Shown here in pieces: positions 8,994 to 18,139 of a DNA stretch of 64,000 nt. The DNA is from JBBDMX01 sp040878035 (GTDB lineage Bacteria > Planctomycetota > Phycisphaerae > Phycisphaerales > Phycisphaeraceae), in the NCBI GenBank assembly GCA_040878035.1, contig JBBDMX010000096.1, forward strand, positions 1 through 64,000, given 5' to 3'. The position numbers and the translations under genes are program-made. The notes beneath the pieces were generated by a model. That model was not told the origin of the DNA and made no database searches. It worked only from the letters and a program-made list of their open reading frames with translations. The stretch's first letter is position 1. Each line of letters opens with the position of its first letter.

Positions 8994-10152
8994 TGCGGCG
9001 GAAGAGCCGTTCGTGTGCATCGAGGACGGCGGCGGTGCTGAAGCGGTCGACGACTTTTTGGCGAGACGCCTGGCCGTGTCGGGCTGCGACTTGCGGGTCC
9101 GAAACGTAGGCCGCCAGAGCGTCGGCGATGAGCGCCGCATCGCGCGGCACAAGCCGTCCATGCACATCGTCGTCGATCAGGTCGGTCGTTCCCGAAATGG
9201 GTGTGGCAATGGAGGGCAAACCGCTGGCCATGGCTTCCATCAGGGCGTTGGGCATACCCTCATTGAGCGATGGGAGGGCAAAGACATCGGCGGCACGGTA
9301 GAGCGGGGCCATATCGGTGGTAAAGCCCTGCCAGTGCACCAGCGCGTCGATGCCCATGTTGCGGCGGATGTCGTTGATCTGGGCGGTATAAGGCGGATCG
9401 TTCTCCGGGCCTGCCAGGACAAGTTGGCACTCGAGACCGCGTTGCTTGAGCAGGCCGATGGCCTCGACCAGCAGGTGGGGGCTCTTGCGGCGGTTGATGC
9501 CGCCGGCAAAGAGCAGCGTGGGCAGGTCGCGCCAGCCCAGTTGCTCGCGCAGCGCCCGGCGTTCGGCGGCATCGGCAACCGGGCGAAACTGCTCAATATC
9601 CACCCCATTGGGAATCCAGGCGATCTTCGACTCCGGGATGCCGTACTCGCGAAGCTCGTCAACGATGGCCCGGCTGATGGCGATGATGGCCGAAAGTCGC
9701 TGGACCTTCTGGCGGCGCCGGCGGGAGAATCCCAGACGTGAGCGCCAACCGGGCTTGTCGGCCAAGTCGGAACGATGAGCGGCGAGCTTGATGACCGCCG
9801 GCAGGTCCCGTTTCTCGGCCACCAACGCCGGTTCAACCGTCATGGCAAAGCCTTGCAGGCCATGGAAGACATCGAATTCGCCGGCGTGGCGGGCCACCCA
9901 CCTTCGGGCCACCATGACGAACCGGAGCTGATCCAGCGCCCCCATGCTTGACTTGGCGATCAGGTGCTGCTGGGCGAAAAGCGGATACTGTTCCTGCGAG
10001 GGGTGGCCATGGGCCAGGACCAGGCGGAATCGGTCCGGGCCAGCCGCCGCATAAAGGCGGTAAGCGGTCATGCCGGGCCCGCCGTAGTGCAGCCCCGACC
10101 CTTTGGGGGACCAGAGCAATACGCGGATGGGTTTGGGGGCTGGTGTGGTCAT
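8965..10152 (-). CDS. Glycosyltransferase family 4
   Basis: 395 residues, GT-B fold. Segments: GLHYGGPGMTAYRLYAAA near the N terminus, IIAISRAIVDEL mid-protein, WIPNGVDIEQF at the domain junction, and LPSLNEGMPNALMEAMASG followed by GLPSIATPISGTTDLI, the classic GT4 E-x7-E donor-binding region. Probably transfers a sugar from a nucleotide donor onto a lipid-linked glycan at the cytoplasmic face. The upstream interval contains the 21-bp repeat array (10226-10456), which any promoter for this gene must lie in or beyond. Confidence 0.9.
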   Translation of the reverse strand: MTTPAPKPIRVLLWSPKGSGLHYGGPGMTAYRLYAAAGPDRFRLVLAHGHPSQEQYPLFAQQHLIAKSSMGALDQLRFVMVARRWVARHAGEFDVFHGLQGFAMTVEPALVAEKRDLPAVIKLAAHRSDLADKPGWRSRLGFSRRRRQKVQRLSAIIAISRAIVDELREYGIPESKIAWIPNGVDIEQFRPVADAAERRALREQLGWRDLPTLLFAGGINRRKSPHLLVEAIGLLKQRGLECQLVLAGPENDPPYTAQINDIRRNMGIDALVHWQGFTTDMAPLYRAADVFALPSLNEGMPNALMEAMASGLPSIATPISGTTDLIDDDVHGRLVPRDAALIADALAAYVSDPQVAARHGQASRQKVVDRFSTAAVLDAHERLFRRIMAGGPAAE

Positions 10153-10225
10153 CGCTCGAATTCGCGCGACGGCATTCTAACAGCCGTTGCAGGCGGAGGT
10201 TGGACGAAATCGGCCGGCGCGCACT

Positions 10226-10456
10226 CTTGTAAATTGCCGCGTTGCAATCGCTATTTCCGGCGGTCAGATCGCTATTTCCTCCGGTCAACTCGCGAATTGG
10301 AGCGTTGAATTCGCGAGTTCCCCGGCTCAAATCGCCAAGTCCAAGGGGGAACTCGCGAGTTGCTTCAAGGAACTCGCGTATTGCTCGGGGGAAATAGCGA
10401 ATTCCCCGAGGGAGATGGCAATTGCAACGCCGCAACTCGCGATTGTGCACACGGTA
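10226..10456. repeat. Eleven contiguous degenerate 21-bp repeat units
   Basis: Units start exactly every 21 bases at 10226, 10247, 10268, 10289, 10310, 10331, 10352, 10373, 10394, 10415 and 10436. Most begin with a variant of (c/a)tcgcgaatt and end with gaa or caa; the most palindromic core is aactcgcgagtt. There are no insertions or deletions between units although bases differ widely. Translated on the plus strand they give heptads such as IAISGGQ and LAYCSGE, but no convincing gene covers them. They fill most of the 367-base gap between two minus-strand glycosyltransferases. Not CRISPR: there are no spacers. Confidence 0.92.
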
Positions 10457-10519
10457 GTCGTCACGTCGTAACGAGGATGTGCGATCGGCCACTGTGCCTG
10501 GTGAAAATCTCGGATTGGA

Positions 10520-11698
10520 CTAGCGCAGGCTGGGAGCGAACAAGTCATTAGCCGGATGCCCATTGATCGCACGTTCGATGATCTGTTGCTGTACCCGAGG
10601 GTTCCAGAGAAGATCGATGATGTGGCAACACCGCCGGCGCATCGCGGGTTGTGGCAGGGGGGATTGAGTCCAGCGATTGATCTGATTCGCGATGTCGGCC
10701 GTATCGCCGAGTTTGAAAAGACCGCCGTTGACGCCCGGGAGAATGGCTTCCCACTCAGGCATCTGGTTATCGGCGTCGTCATGGGTGATGACCGGCACGC
10801 CGAACGTGAGCGCGTGCATGGCCGACAGGCCGACCTTGCCCGGCGCCACGCAAAGATTGGAGGCCCAGATGAGACGGCCGAGCACCGTCTCGTCGTAGCA
10901 GGCCCCATAAAAATGCACGCGCAAACCCAGGCGTTTGGCCTGCTCCTCCAGGCGGGGACGCTCCGGCCCGTCGCCCACGAGCAGCAGATCGGCTTCGTGG
11001 TCCTGTTTCTTCAGCAGGGCCATGGCGTCCAGCAGCAGGTCCAGCCGCCGCACCGCTGTGAGGCGCGTTGTGCAGATAAGCATCGGGCGGGCACAATCGC
11101 CAAACAACTCCTGCCGAGTTTGCATCACGTCGGCTTCAGTCAGGCTTTGGCGAACCTCCAGATGCTTGTCATAGTCCAGGCTGTTGTAGATGACATGGAT
11201 TTTGCGGTGGTCGAATCCCGAGTTGATGCCAATGATCTTGGCGACGTGCCCGTAGACCAGCAACCCATGCGCCAAGTGGTAGAAGCTGCGGCGCAGGAAG
11301 CCCTTGAATCCGCTTTCGGGGCGGATCCAACCATGGGTCCAGAACAGTACGCGCTTACCCGTCAGTCGGGCAAGTACGGCCCCCACCCAGGTGGTCGGCC
11401 AATACATGCTGCCCATGAAGATGATTGCGTCAAAGCGTCGGCTCAGCGCCAGTGAGAGGTTTTTCCATTGCACCAGCACGGGCCAGCGAATCCAGTGGCA
11501 GGGCGCTTTGACGAAGGGGATGTCCGTGGGGACCCACGGTTCGATCCCGACGTTTTCGACGTCCACCGTGTCGCCATAGAGGACGTACTTGTGACGGCCG
11601 TGGCGGTGAAGCGCCTCGAAGACAGGCCGCCGGTAATGCGGGAAGAAGTTGTAGCTGACCGCAACCCGCAAGGAAGCACAAGAGCCAAGGTCTTTCAC
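10520..11698 (-). CDS. Glycosyltransferase family 4
   Basis: 392 residues. VAVSYNFFPHYRRPVFEALHR at the N terminus is typical of GT4 enzymes acting on surface glycans. RPMLICTTRLTAVRRLDLLL begins the donor domain, and LLVGDGPERPRLEEQA follows. The expected E-x7-E loop is weak: VGLSAMHALTFGVPVITHDD keeps the GxPVI part. The start is GTG 11698, which overlaps the stop of the upstream O-antigen ligase gene by 4 bases (GTGA), so the two are coupled. Confidence 0.86.
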   Translation of the reverse strand: MKDLGSCASLRVAVSYNFFPHYRRPVFEALHRHGRHKYVLYGDTVDVENVGIEPWVPTDIPFVKAPCHWIRWPVLVQWKNLSLALSRRFDAIIFMGSMYWPTTWVGAVLARLTGKRVLFWTHGWIRPESGFKGFLRRSFYHLAHGLLVYGHVAKIIGINSGFDHRKIHVIYNSLDYDKHLEVRQSLTEADVMQTRQELFGDCARPMLICTTRLTAVRRLDLLLDAMALLKKQDHEADLLLVGDGPERPRLEEQAKRLGLRVHFYGACYDETVLGRLIWASNLCVAPGKVGLSAMHALTFGVPVITHDDADNQMPEWEAILPGVNGGLFKLGDTADIANQINRWTQSPLPQPAMRRRCCHIIDLLWNPRVQQQIIERAINGHPANDLFAPSLR

Positions 11699-13026
11699 GG
11701 GGCACGCTCCTCAAAAGGCCCCGCATTGCCAGCGTACAAACTATTCGGGCTTGCGAATCCCGCAGGCACCCGCTCAATGCTCGAGGCTGACCGCACCGGG
11801 CTGACTGCTTGTCCGACAACTTGGCGATCGATTCTGCTGACGAGAATCAACAGGCCAAAGAAGACCGGCGAGCCGAGCATCGAGCCTTGCTTGCAGGTCA
11901 AGATCAGTTCGAAGATCACCAGCCCGGCCAGGGTCACGACTAGACCACGTGCTTCGTTGAAGTCCCGGCAACGCTGATAGAGCTGCCACAGCGCCCTGGC
12001 GGTCAGGACCAGGATCGCCAGGTAAAGGGTGAAACCCACCAGCCCCAGCTCGGCCAGAATCTCTCCCGGCACGAAATGCGGATAGTAGCCAACTAGCTTG
12101 AAGGATGCCGAACTGCCCAGGCCCATCACCCAACGGGCGGGCCCGGCATTGGCCCATGCCGCCAACACCTGTCCGACCATATCCATGCGCCCCCCGGCAT
12201 AGGCCTCCTGCATGCTGGCAATGTCCCATCGGCCGTCCGTGGCAAACTGCGTCATGATCCAGTAGGCCACGGTTCCAAACACCGCCATCGCCGTCATGGC
12301 TCCGAACCAGCCGCTCAGACGCTTGAGTCGCCGCGAGAACGGCAAGAAGACCGCGATACAGACGATCATGGCCAGCACCTGCCCCCGCGATCCGCTCCGC
12401 ACGCCAATGTAAAGCGCCAAGGCCAGGAGAAACCAGCGCATCACCTGCCACACCCGCGCGACGCCCGCATAATTCATCAGAACGACGATGATGGCGACCT
12501 GACCCGCCAGCGACGCAATCGCCAGGGGATTACCTCCCTCGCCTCCCGGCCCCAACTCCAGGATCACGCTGCGCCCCTGCCACTCTGCACGACTCATAAG
12601 CGCCAACAGCGCCGCGCCCAGGAGAAGCACCGTCCAGAAGGCGTCGCGAACATCACGCATATTCACCATGCAAAGGGGCATCAGCACACAAAATGCGCCG
12701 AGATAAGGGGCGAAACGAACGATCTGGGCGATCGTCTCCGTGCGATCGACGCTCCACAAGGTGGATGCCGCAGCCCAGGCCAACAGGCCCAGGACAAGCC
12801 ATCCGACCGGGGGATAGCGCACCGCCCGCAGGCGCCCGCGCACGAACAGGGCTGCTGCCGTGAACAGAACCAAGAGCGCGGTGGCGTAGTTGACGGCTGT
12901 CTGGTGAACGCCGAACCACGCGCTATGGGCCTGGAGCGCTTGTTCCAGCCCATAGGTGCAAAGCAGCACCCCGATCGCCACGCCCGGGCGAAACAAGGCA
13001 AGTACGCCGCCACCGACGATCACCAC
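11695..13026 (-). CDS. O-antigen ligase / Wzy-type polymerase family membrane protein
   Basis: 443 residues with about 10-12 hydrophobic segments and a larger hydrophilic loop in the C-terminal half (about residues 240-315: MQEAYAGGRMDMVGQVL, then YYPHFVPGEILAELGLVGF). The loop with a conserved His before a membrane helix is the mark of the Wzy_C/WaaL family, which joins O-antigen to lipid A core or polymerises repeat units in the periplasm. The frame remains open some way upstream, and GTG 13026 is the best start seen. Overlaps the downstream glycosyltransferase by 4 bases. Confidence 0.85.
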   Translation of the reverse strand: MVIVGGGVLALFRPGVAIGVLLCTYGLEQALQAHSAWFGVHQTAVNYATALLVLFTAAALFVRGRLRAVRYPPVGWLVLGLLAWAAASTLWSVDRTETIAQIVRFAPYLGAFCVLMPLCMVNMRDVRDAFWTVLLLGAALLALMSRAEWQGRSVILELGPGGEGGNPLAIASLAGQVAIIVVLMNYAGVARVWQVMRWFLLALALYIGVRSGSRGQVLAMIVCIAVFLPFSRRLKRLSGWFGAMTAMAVFGTVAYWIMTQFATDGRWDIASMQEAYAGGRMDMVGQVLAAWANAGPARWVMGLGSSASFKLVGYYPHFVPGEILAELGLVGFTLYLAILVLTARALWQLYQRCRDFNEARGLVVTLAGLVIFELILTCKQGSMLGSPVFFGLLILVSRIDRQVVGQAVSPVRSASSIERVPAGFASPNSLYAGNAGPFEERAP

Positions 13027-13189
13027 CGCGAATAAGGCGAACCAGACGATACGAACACTCCTGAATAAGCTGCCTGACGGACCGCAGCGTGCTTCCTAAC
13101 CATCGGGAAAATGAGCGGTGGACCGAGCGAAAATTATAGTCGGGCGGCTCGTCGTCGTTCGTGTCGCCATAGGAAAACGGTACCTGCGA

Positions 13190-14068
13190 TCAGCCCGTCT
13201 CAGGTTTCTTCCGTACCCCCTGTGCTTTCCCGGCCATTCGTGCCAACTGCAACTTCTGCCGGTACAGCAGGCTGATCATGTACTCGTAGCTGGCCATGAG
13301 CATGGCCAGGTCCCAGCCGGCCCGGCCGTCGAGAAAGCCCATCCGCGCGATGTACATGTAGAGGAATCGCCACAAGGGCCGCCAGGGCAGGCGCGGCCAG
13401 ATTTTGCGGCGGAGCCACTGCCGCACGCGCAGCATGTCGCGGAAGAGCCGGGCCGCCTCGGCGCCCTGGCTGTGGCCGGTACGCATCTTCACCCACTCGT
13501 CGCTCTCCAGGTCGGCATAGCGGATGTGCTTGGCGATGTACTGTGAGATGGTCTCCAGCCGCACGTGCAGCATCTGGTGCCTGAGGTAGGCCGTCGGGCC
13601 GTCGCAGAGCATGTGTTCGTGGACCGACCGGTCCTCATAGCGGCACTTGCCGCGCTGGAAGAAGCGCATGTTCCAGGAAGGGTAAAGCCCGCCGTGGCGG
13701 ATCGGCCGGCCCATGAAGAGCATGAGGCGATTGACGAAGTAGCCGGCCGCGGCGTCGGGCCGTTGCGCGATCGCCAGGCATTCGCGGCGAAGAGCCGGCG
13801 TGATTCGCTCGTCCGCATCCAGAATGAACACCCATCTGCCCTGAAAAGGCAGGTTGTCCAGGCCCCAGTTTTTCTGGCGGGCGTAGCCTTCCCAGGCATG
13901 GTCCACGACCGTGGCGCCGGCCTGTCGCGCGAGTTCCTGGGTTCCATCGGTGCTCAACGAGTCGAGCACAAAGACGGCCCCAAGTTGCCGGGCATTACTG
14001 ACCGCTTCGGTGATGTTCACCGACTCATTATGGGTAGGAATGAGAATCTCAATCAGCGGCAACGTCAT
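13190..14068 (-). CDS. Glycosyltransferase family 2, WaaE/KdtX-like
   Basis: 292 residues from ATG 14068. PLIEILIPTHNESVNI and LDSLSTDGTQELA open a GT-A domain; FILDADERITPAL contains the DxD-type metal site. GGLYPSWNMRFF and RYEDRSVHEHM match the region specific to lipopolysaccharide core beta-glucosyltransferases of the WaaE group. The C-terminal GFLDGRAGWDLAMLMASYEY is shared with the adjacent gene at 14065-15030, so the two are tandem paralogs. ATG 14068 overlaps the stop of that upstream gene (ATGA). It probably adds a core or repeat-unit sugar. Confidence 0.88.
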   Translation of the reverse strand: MTLPLIEILIPTHNESVNITEAVSNARQLGAVFVLDSLSTDGTQELARQAGATVVDHAWEGYARQKNWGLDNLPFQGRWVFILDADERITPALRRECLAIAQRPDAAAGYFVNRLMLFMGRPIRHGGLYPSWNMRFFQRGKCRYEDRSVHEHMLCDGPTAYLRHQMLHVRLETISQYIAKHIRYADLESDEWVKMRTGHSQGAEAARLFRDMLRVRQWLRRKIWPRLPWRPLWRFLYMYIARMGFLDGRAGWDLAMLMASYEYMISLLYRQKLQLARMAGKAQGVRKKPETG

Positions 14069-15030
14069 GGCTCTGACTCCTGGAGTAGAGCCTGAGCCGC
14101 CATCTTGGTACGTGCGGGCCATTGGGCCATGTATTCACGCATCTTCAGGGCGATCCAGTACTCGTACATGGAGATCATCGCCGCGTATTGAAAGCCAGCC
14201 CGGCCATCCAGAAAGCCGGCCTTGAGAACGTACATGTAGAGGAAACGCACCACTCCCCGGTTGGGCAGAAAGAAACTCAGGTTCTTCAGGGCTCGACGCC
14301 GCCGGCCAGGATTGCCGTGCAGGATGTCCTGGCACTGGGCCCACAGCGAGTGCTCCCTGACACGCACGCCTTCTTGAGCCTCCATTGCCGAGTAGGAGTT
14401 GTGTTTTCCCAGCCAAGGCTGTAGCCCCTTGTTGAAGCTGAAGTGGATGAAGTGCTCGTGCAGATCACCCAGCGAACCGTCGATGACCGGATGGGCGTTG
14501 ACTTGCCGATCTTCGTAGCGAATATGCGGCGGCTGAAAATAACGGATGATCCACACGGGGTAGATGCCCCCGTAGCGGAGCCATCTGCCCATGAACATGT
14601 TCTGGTAGCGCACTCGGTAGGCCACGTGCGGCTGCTGGGGATCGTTGGCCACGCGGATCAGTTCGTCACGAAGCTCCGGCGTGATGCGCTCGTCGGCATC
14701 GGAGTAGTAAACCCAGCGATGCTTGAACTGAATATTGTCGAGTGCCCAGTTGCTGTGCTTGGACCAGGTGTCAAAGTGGCGCTGCACCACGCGCACGTTG
14801 GGAAAGCTCCGGGCGATCTCCACCGTGCGGTCCGTGGAGTAGCTATCGAGCACCACCACGTCGTCGCTGAAGCTCAAGGTCTCCAGGCAAGCGGCAATGT
14901 TGATCTCCTCGTCCTTGGTCAGAACCAGCACGCTGGGCAGATCGTGCCCGATCGTGACGATAGCGGCGACAGGGGATTCGCGGACGGCGACGGCGGTTAC
15001 GGACACGATTCTCTCCAACGCTGATGGCAC
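14065..15030 (-). CDS. Glycosyltransferase family 2, WaaE/KdtX-like
   Basis: 321 residues from GTG 15030. LPSVLVLTKDEEINIAACLE is the GT-A nucleotide-binding strand, VVLDSYSTDRTVEIA the second, and YYSDADERITPEL the DxD site. GGIYPVWIIRYFQ, RYEDRQVNAH and GFLDGRAGFQYA mirror the paralog downstream. About 25 N-terminal residues precede the fold and may not all be translated if a later start is used. Coupled to the downstream paralog by a 4-base overlap. Likely role: sugar transfer in lipopolysaccharide core or O-unit synthesis. Confidence 0.88.
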   Translation of the reverse strand: MPSALERIVSVTAVAVRESPVAAIVTIGHDLPSVLVLTKDEEINIAACLETLSFSDDVVVLDSYSTDRTVEIARSFPNVRVVQRHFDTWSKHSNWALDNIQFKHRWVYYSDADERITPELRDELIRVANDPQQPHVAYRVRYQNMFMGRWLRYGGIYPVWIIRYFQPPHIRYEDRQVNAHPVIDGSLGDLHEHFIHFSFNKGLQPWLGKHNSYSAMEAQEGVRVREHSLWAQCQDILHGNPGRRRRALKNLSFFLPNRGVVRFLYMYVLKAGFLDGRAGFQYAAMISMYEYWIALKMREYMAQWPARTKMAAQALLQESEP

Positions 15031-15036
15031 TACAGG

Positions 15037-15654
15037 TCACGTGACGGCCAGACGCGGCTTGATGATGCGGGCCGGGTTACCGGCTACAACCATGCCCGCC
15101 GGCACATTCTTGACCACCACCGCTCGCGCGCCAACCACTGCGTTATCGCCGATAGCCACATTTGGGCCGATGAAGGCCCCTGCACAAATCCACACACCAT
15201 GTCCAACGCCGATCGGGCATCGTTGAAGTGGCAGGTCAGACTTCGTGTAGTCGTGTGTCCCGGCACAGATATACACGTCCTGCGACACCACCGTATGGCT
15301 GCCTATCGTCACCGCGCCAAGATTGTACACGGTGACGTTCTCGGAAAGCATGCTGTGGTCGCCCATCGACAGCAGCCAGGGATGCATGATCCGTGTCGAG
15401 GCTTTGGTGCCGGCGGTGGTTGCCATCCTGGCCCCGAACAACCTCAGCCAGAAGCACCGCCAGCCGTGGGCTCGCCGTGGACTGGGACGAATCAGCAGCA
15501 TTTGCACCCAACCCCAGAGGAAGCGCCGGATGTATTCGGAGCGGCTGTAGGGGTAGGCGGCACACTGGTCCAGTCGCTGAAAAATCGCCAGCGAGCACGA
15601 AGCCCGAACATCCCGCAACTCCCGACTCTCCGTTGGTGCTGTCGAATGCTGCAT
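15037..15654 (-). CDS. Hexapeptide-repeat acetyltransferase, WcaF-like
   Basis: 205 residues. After a basic, partly hydrophobic N-terminal part, the C-terminal half is a left-handed beta helix of hexapeptide repeats (e.g. VTIGSHTVVSQDVYICAG, IGPNVAIGDNAVVGARAVV) ending VVAGNPARIIKPR. The catalytic His is expected in the AGTHDYTKSDLPL segment, which resembles colanic acid acetyltransferase WcaF. It probably O-acetylates a surface polysaccharide from acetyl-CoA. Six bases separate it from the GT2 gene, so it leads the minus-strand run that continues to 13190. Confidence 0.86.
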   Translation of the reverse strand: MQHSTAPTESRELRDVRASCSLAIFQRLDQCAAYPYSRSEYIRRFLWGWVQMLLIRPSPRRAHGWRCFWLRLFGARMATTAGTKASTRIMHPWLLSMGDHSMLSENVTVYNLGAVTIGSHTVVSQDVYICAGTHDYTKSDLPLQRCPIGVGHGVWICAGAFIGPNVAIGDNAVVGARAVVVKNVPAGMVVAGNPARIIKPRLAVT

Positions 15655-15803
15655 CTTCCTGCCTCACTGTCCTATCTGGGTGGTCGCAACGACTGTCGGG
15701 GAACCAAGCAAACCGACCATTGGAGATTATATTGCCTAGCGGGTGACCATGAATCGATGTATATTTGCATGATTGCCGATTCTTGCCGTAGGGATGCTGC
15801 CTC

Positions 15804-16526
15804 ATGAAGTCTCAGGACGTGAAGATTATTGGAACCGCGCGGTCGCAGGATGTCCTCCGTAATATGCTCCGCCGGCGGCAGCCGGGTAGAATTTTGGACG
15901 CCGCCGCCGGCGAAGGGGCGCTGGCACTTCTCCTGAAAGAGCACGGCTGGGACGTTCATTGCGTCGATATCGATCCGGGCAATTTCCAGGCCAAAGACCT
16001 ACCCTTTACGCAAGCCGATCTTAACCGCCAGCTACCATTTCCGGACGCTAGTTTCGACGTGGTCGTGTGTGTTAATGCATTGCACCGCCTGTTCAACCCC
16101 GGTGGCGCGATACGCGAGTTTGCCCGCATTGTTCGCCCCGGAGGCGTGATATACCTTAACATCCCGAATTTTGCGTCCATTGATCGTCGTGTGCGGTTCT
16201 TCTTCTGCGGATCGCTAGAGACCTCGACGAATGAAGGGTCAGTCCGCCAGACAATTGAAGCCCCCGAAGCACATGTGCGAATGCACTTGTTGTTCCCACA
16301 GGTGGCCAATATCCTCCAGTCTGCAGGTTTGCATATCACTCGGTTGGAGCCCGTGGACGTGCGTGCGAAACACCGTCTGTTATGCCCGTTGGCTTGGCTC
16401 GCGCGAATGGGGGCGCTGATCGTCCCCTCGTCGCGTCGAAGCCGCGATTTTGTTGGAAGCACCAACTCGAGTGCGATTTGTCCAGGCGGTGTCTACCTCC
16501 TCATTGAGGCCGCGCGATCGACGTGA
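15804..16526 (+). CDS. Class I SAM-dependent methyltransferase
   Basis: 240 residues. ILDAAAGEGALALLL (about residues 31-45) is the SAM-binding motif I, VHCVDID the acidic motif, FDVVVCVNALHRLFNPGGAI and IVRPGGVIYLNIPN the later motifs of the Methyltransf_11 group. It stands alone on the plus strand at the edge of the polysaccharide cluster, divergent from the acetyltransferase. A sugar or lipid substrate is likely from context only. Confidence 0.82.
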   Translation: MKSQDVKIIGTARSQDVLRNMLRRRQPGRILDAAAGEGALALLLKEHGWDVHCVDIDPGNFQAKDLPFTQADLNRQLPFPDASFDVVVCVNALHRLFNPGGAIREFARIVRPGGVIYLNIPNFASIDRRVRFFFCGSLETSTNEGSVRQTIEAPEAHVRMHLLFPQVANILQSAGLHITRLEPVDVRAKHRLLCPLAWLARMGALIVPSSRRSRDFVGSTNSSAICPGGVYLLIEAARST

Positions 16527-16563
16527 TAGACGAGACCAAAGATTCCAAGGTGATGGACATTCG

Positions 16564-17445
16564 CTAGAGATACCCGAGCGTGTGCAAGACGGGCTGAAGG
16601 ATCGGTAGGGCGCCGTCAATCTCTACGACGGGCCGATCTAGGGTTTTCGCGGCCATCGGAAGTCTGTGCACGCTATCGGCCAGGCCGACAATGGCGGCTT
16701 GACTCATTGGAAGATCCAGCGCATGGGCAATCTTGGCGAACCATGGGAGTGGCTCGGCGTTGAGGTCCTCTATCCGCACCTGGACCCACCTGCTGCAAGG
16801 CACCTGCGTCAGGCCTGAGATGCAAGTCTGAACTGTGATTGCCCATTGTTTGCCGGCGACCTGCACGGGCGATAAGTTGTCCAAGTCCCTGCGCCAGCCG
16901 GGATAGCGAATGCCGATCCAACGCGGCGGACGCCGCCCAAAGTATCGCCGCGTCAGGCCCGAGAGCACACCAGGTATGCGGGCCGGCAATTCGTGCCACG
17001 GGGTAAGGCGCAACTGTGCCCGCATGCGCTTGCGAGCCCCGGTGTCCGCAAAGTGGTAATACTTGGACTCTAACGTGTGCAGCCCCAGCATGTCCTGAAT
17101 GGCGGAACGACCGTCGCGCACCATGTGCAGAATTCTTGCTTCGGGCAGGATGCGCAGCACCATCGGCAGCTTCATCGCCACTAATGGGCTACACATGACC
17201 AGTCGGCGGTTGCCATGGGCACGCTGATAATCGACCAGCGCACGTCGCACCCGCCAGATGACCCATGGACGAGCATCTGCCTCAGTCGCCAAGTCATGTC
17301 TACGGTAGGCATGCCCCATGCGCCAAAGAGCGTTCGGTTCCTCCCAGTGCGTGAGGTCGCAGTTCTGACTGATCAGTCTGGCGACAGTGGTCTTGCCTGA
17401 TCTCATCGCCCCGGTCACCAAGATTGGAGGTAACAGTTGAGCCAT
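16564..17445 (-). CDS. Sulfotransferase-like P-loop protein
   Basis: About 293 residues from ATG 17445; the frame extends to a TTG at 17460 that is less likely. PPILVTGAMRSGKTTVARLI is the phosphosulfate-binding loop in the form seen in sulfotransferase-family proteins (GxxRSGTT with Lys in place of Thr). ARILHMVRDGRSAIQDML near residue 120 matches the 3'-phosphate-binding segment. TVQTCISGLTQVPCSRWVQV and RIEDL follow the usual later region. Transfer of sulfate to a surface glycan is inferred from the family and the neighbouring cluster. The Lys in the P-loop leaves open a kinase-like relative. Confidence 0.75.
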   Translation of the reverse strand: MAQLLPPILVTGAMRSGKTTVARLISQNCDLTHWEEPNALWRMGHAYRRHDLATEADARPWVIWRVRRALVDYQRAHGNRRLVMCSPLVAMKLPMVLRILPEARILHMVRDGRSAIQDMLGLHTLESKYYHFADTGARKRMRAQLRLTPWHELPARIPGVLSGLTRRYFGRRPPRWIGIRYPGWRRDLDNLSPVQVAGKQWAITVQTCISGLTQVPCSRWVQVRIEDLNAEPLPWFAKIAHALDLPMSQAAIVGLADSVHRLPMAAKTLDRPVVEIDGALPILQPVLHTLGYL

Positions 17446-18139
17446 CGCGGAGTCTGCCAAGCAGGCGGTGTGTCTTACATCTAGGGAGCCAAACAGGTGA
17501 ACTTGCTGCCAAACTCAACCACAGGTGGAGATTGATGATCGACAGCGGTCGAGTTCGGCGATGCGGGGAGCTGGGAAGTACGCACGATCGACATATCCGT
17601 GGGACCAAGTATATCGGTCCCGGTCGCGCCCTTCCATCATCCGCGCAGCTAGCCGCGCAGACTCCAAGGCAGTTGATCCGCAGATGACCCCGATTTCCAC
17701 AGACTTGGAGTACCGAATCCCTTCTTTCATCTGCGCACATCTGCGCAATCCGCGGATAGCCTCCTTCTGTCGTCTTGCTGCTCCCATCCGCGTTTCTCCG
17801 CGTTCATCCGCGGCTGATTTGTCGCTGTTTCAGGCGCGGAAAAAAATATTTCCGCGGACGCTAAAGTCACGCCGGGCCTTGCCGATATCGGGTAATGGCA
17901 AGGGCCTGTGAAAAACAACAGGCGCTTCGGGATTCCGGAGGTTCCGGCGATTCTGAGGGGTTCCTGGGGAAAGCCGGGGGCCGGGGGGCCGGGCCTGATC
18001 GGGGGATCCGGGGGGCATCCGGGGATTCCGGGGGCCCCTCTCAAGATCCGGGACCTCTGGACTTTTCGAAGCGCCACATTCAACTTCCGGGCACGTCTTT
18101 GCCCTACGCCGGTGCCCGGGGAAGCAAGGAGTATCAGTC
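17446..18139. other. Gene-free interval with repeat words and a G-rich tract
   Basis: No convincing gene. Bases 17694-17817 carry scattered copies of tccgcgttcatccgcgg- and atctgcgcacatctgcgc-type words that recur at 18822-18850 and 20793-20930. Bases about 17935-18062 are a run of ggggattccggggg-type words, GGGG-rich on the plus strand, which in one frame would give a Gly-x-Pro string. The same kind of tract precedes the gene at 19549 and, in the opposite orientation, lies at 44009-44085. The interval ends with an aaggag ribosome-binding site for the gene at 18140. Confidence 0.7.

Noticed and set aside
10226..10456. CRISPR array
   Set aside because: Units are contiguous without spacers and are too variable.
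10187..10471. 94-residue frame across the 21-bp array
   Set aside because: All its sequence is the repeat; no ribosome-binding site and no stable start.
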